Shown here one piece after another: positions 51,923 to 52,044 of a DNA stretch of 52,044 bases. The position numbers and the translations under genes were made by a program. The DNA is from Eubacteriales bacterium. Lineage in GTDB: Bacteria; Bacillota; Clostridia; Lachnospirales; Lachnospiraceae. Numbering within the stretch: the first letter of the stretch is position 1; every line of letters begins with the position of its first letter. A model generated the notes under the pieces. The model did no database searches. It was not told where the DNA came from and saw only the letters and a list, made by a program, of their open reading frames with translations. The DNA is taken from the NCBI GenBank assembly GCA_030524785.1, contig JAUNFZ010000014.1, positions 1 to 52,044 on the forward strand, given 5' to 3'.

Positions 51923-52044
51923 ATGAATAATAGTTTATTGTATATTGTATTTTGCCAAGAAAATATATTGAGAAATTTCATTCCCGATAGTATAATAAAA
52001 GCCGTAGAAAATGCGTGGAAGGGACTTGACAGAGACTATGCGGG
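51923..52044 (+). CDS. Partial CDS cut by the window end
   Basis: At least 40 codons are open from ATG 51923 to the end, beginning MNNSLLYIVFCQENILRNFI and continuing PDSIIKAVENAWKGLDRDYA. No family recognised. AAGAAGG lies upstream at a rather long distance. It is AT-rich like the preceding accessory genes. Confidence 0.45.
   Translation, partial: MNNSLLYIVFCQENILRNFIPDSIIKAVENAWKGLDRDYA

Overview
The window looks like chromosome from a spore-forming, anaerobic Gram-positive of the Lachnospiraceae type (class Clostridia). The evidence is moderate G+C, strong GGAGG ribosome binding sites with many TTG and GTG starts, consensus sigma-A promoters, sporulation genes (a YtvI-like permease, CotS-like, yabP, yabQ, spoIIE), a PerR/rubrerythrin oxidative-stress pair, and the order mazG-hup-rqcP-yabP-yabQ-divIC-tRNA-spoIIE-tilS-hpt-ftsH, which parallels the Bacillus/Clostridia chromosomal block. 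I cannot name the species. I see no prophage, complete insertion sequence or CRISPR array.

Region 1 (1-10 kb): tandem repeats lead into a short RluA-type pseudouridine synthase and a YtvI-like membrane protein. A complete F-type ATP synthase operon follows: atpZ, atpI, atpB, atpE, atpF, atpH, atpA, atpG, atpD, atpC. Its c subunit carries the residues of a sodium-binding c-ring. A Pro-rich, Cys/Arg-tailed protein of unknown role comes next, and a 35-36 bp tandem repeat runs across its stop codon.

Region 2 (10-19.5 kb): housekeeping and accessory genes. These are a nitroreductase, an HD hydrolase, a methyltransferase, an 817-residue exported protein that I do not recognise, a divergent MATE/LysR pair, an XRE regulator with an all-helical C-terminal half, and queT. 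The queT leader holds a preQ1-I riboswitch that includes the Shine-Dalgarno sequence, preceded by a cluster of perfect palindromes.

Region 3 (19.7-27 kb): an accessory block. It has an AT-rich gene fusing a winged helix, a GHKL ATPase and a STAS-like (DUF4325) domain. It also has a LacI-controlled operon for an unidentified sugar-like substrate: binding protein, two-domain ABC ATPase, permease, and a protein that appears to be a duplicated SnoaL-like fold. Identical 13-bp elements mark the likely operators.

Region 4 (26.8-41 kb): phosphohexomutase, UppP, CCA-adding enzyme, a CotS-like pseudokinase, and then the conserved sporulation/division block. SpoIIE lacks its entire membrane region. 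Its promoter has a 21-bp spacer, the hallmark of Spo0A-activated sigma-A promoters. tilS carries an inserted 10-residue repeat and overlaps hpt.

Region 5 (41-52 kb): an AAA/DUF4143 ATPase with its own promoter beside gene debris, a GH13 alpha-glucanase, an aldo/keto reductase with two [4Fe-4S] motifs, an ECF sigma/membrane anti-sigma pair, a perR-rubrerythrin operon with a PerR box, an alkyltransferase-like protein without the acceptor cysteine, a membrane-anchored XRE protein with a zinc ribbon, and the start of a gene cut by the window end.
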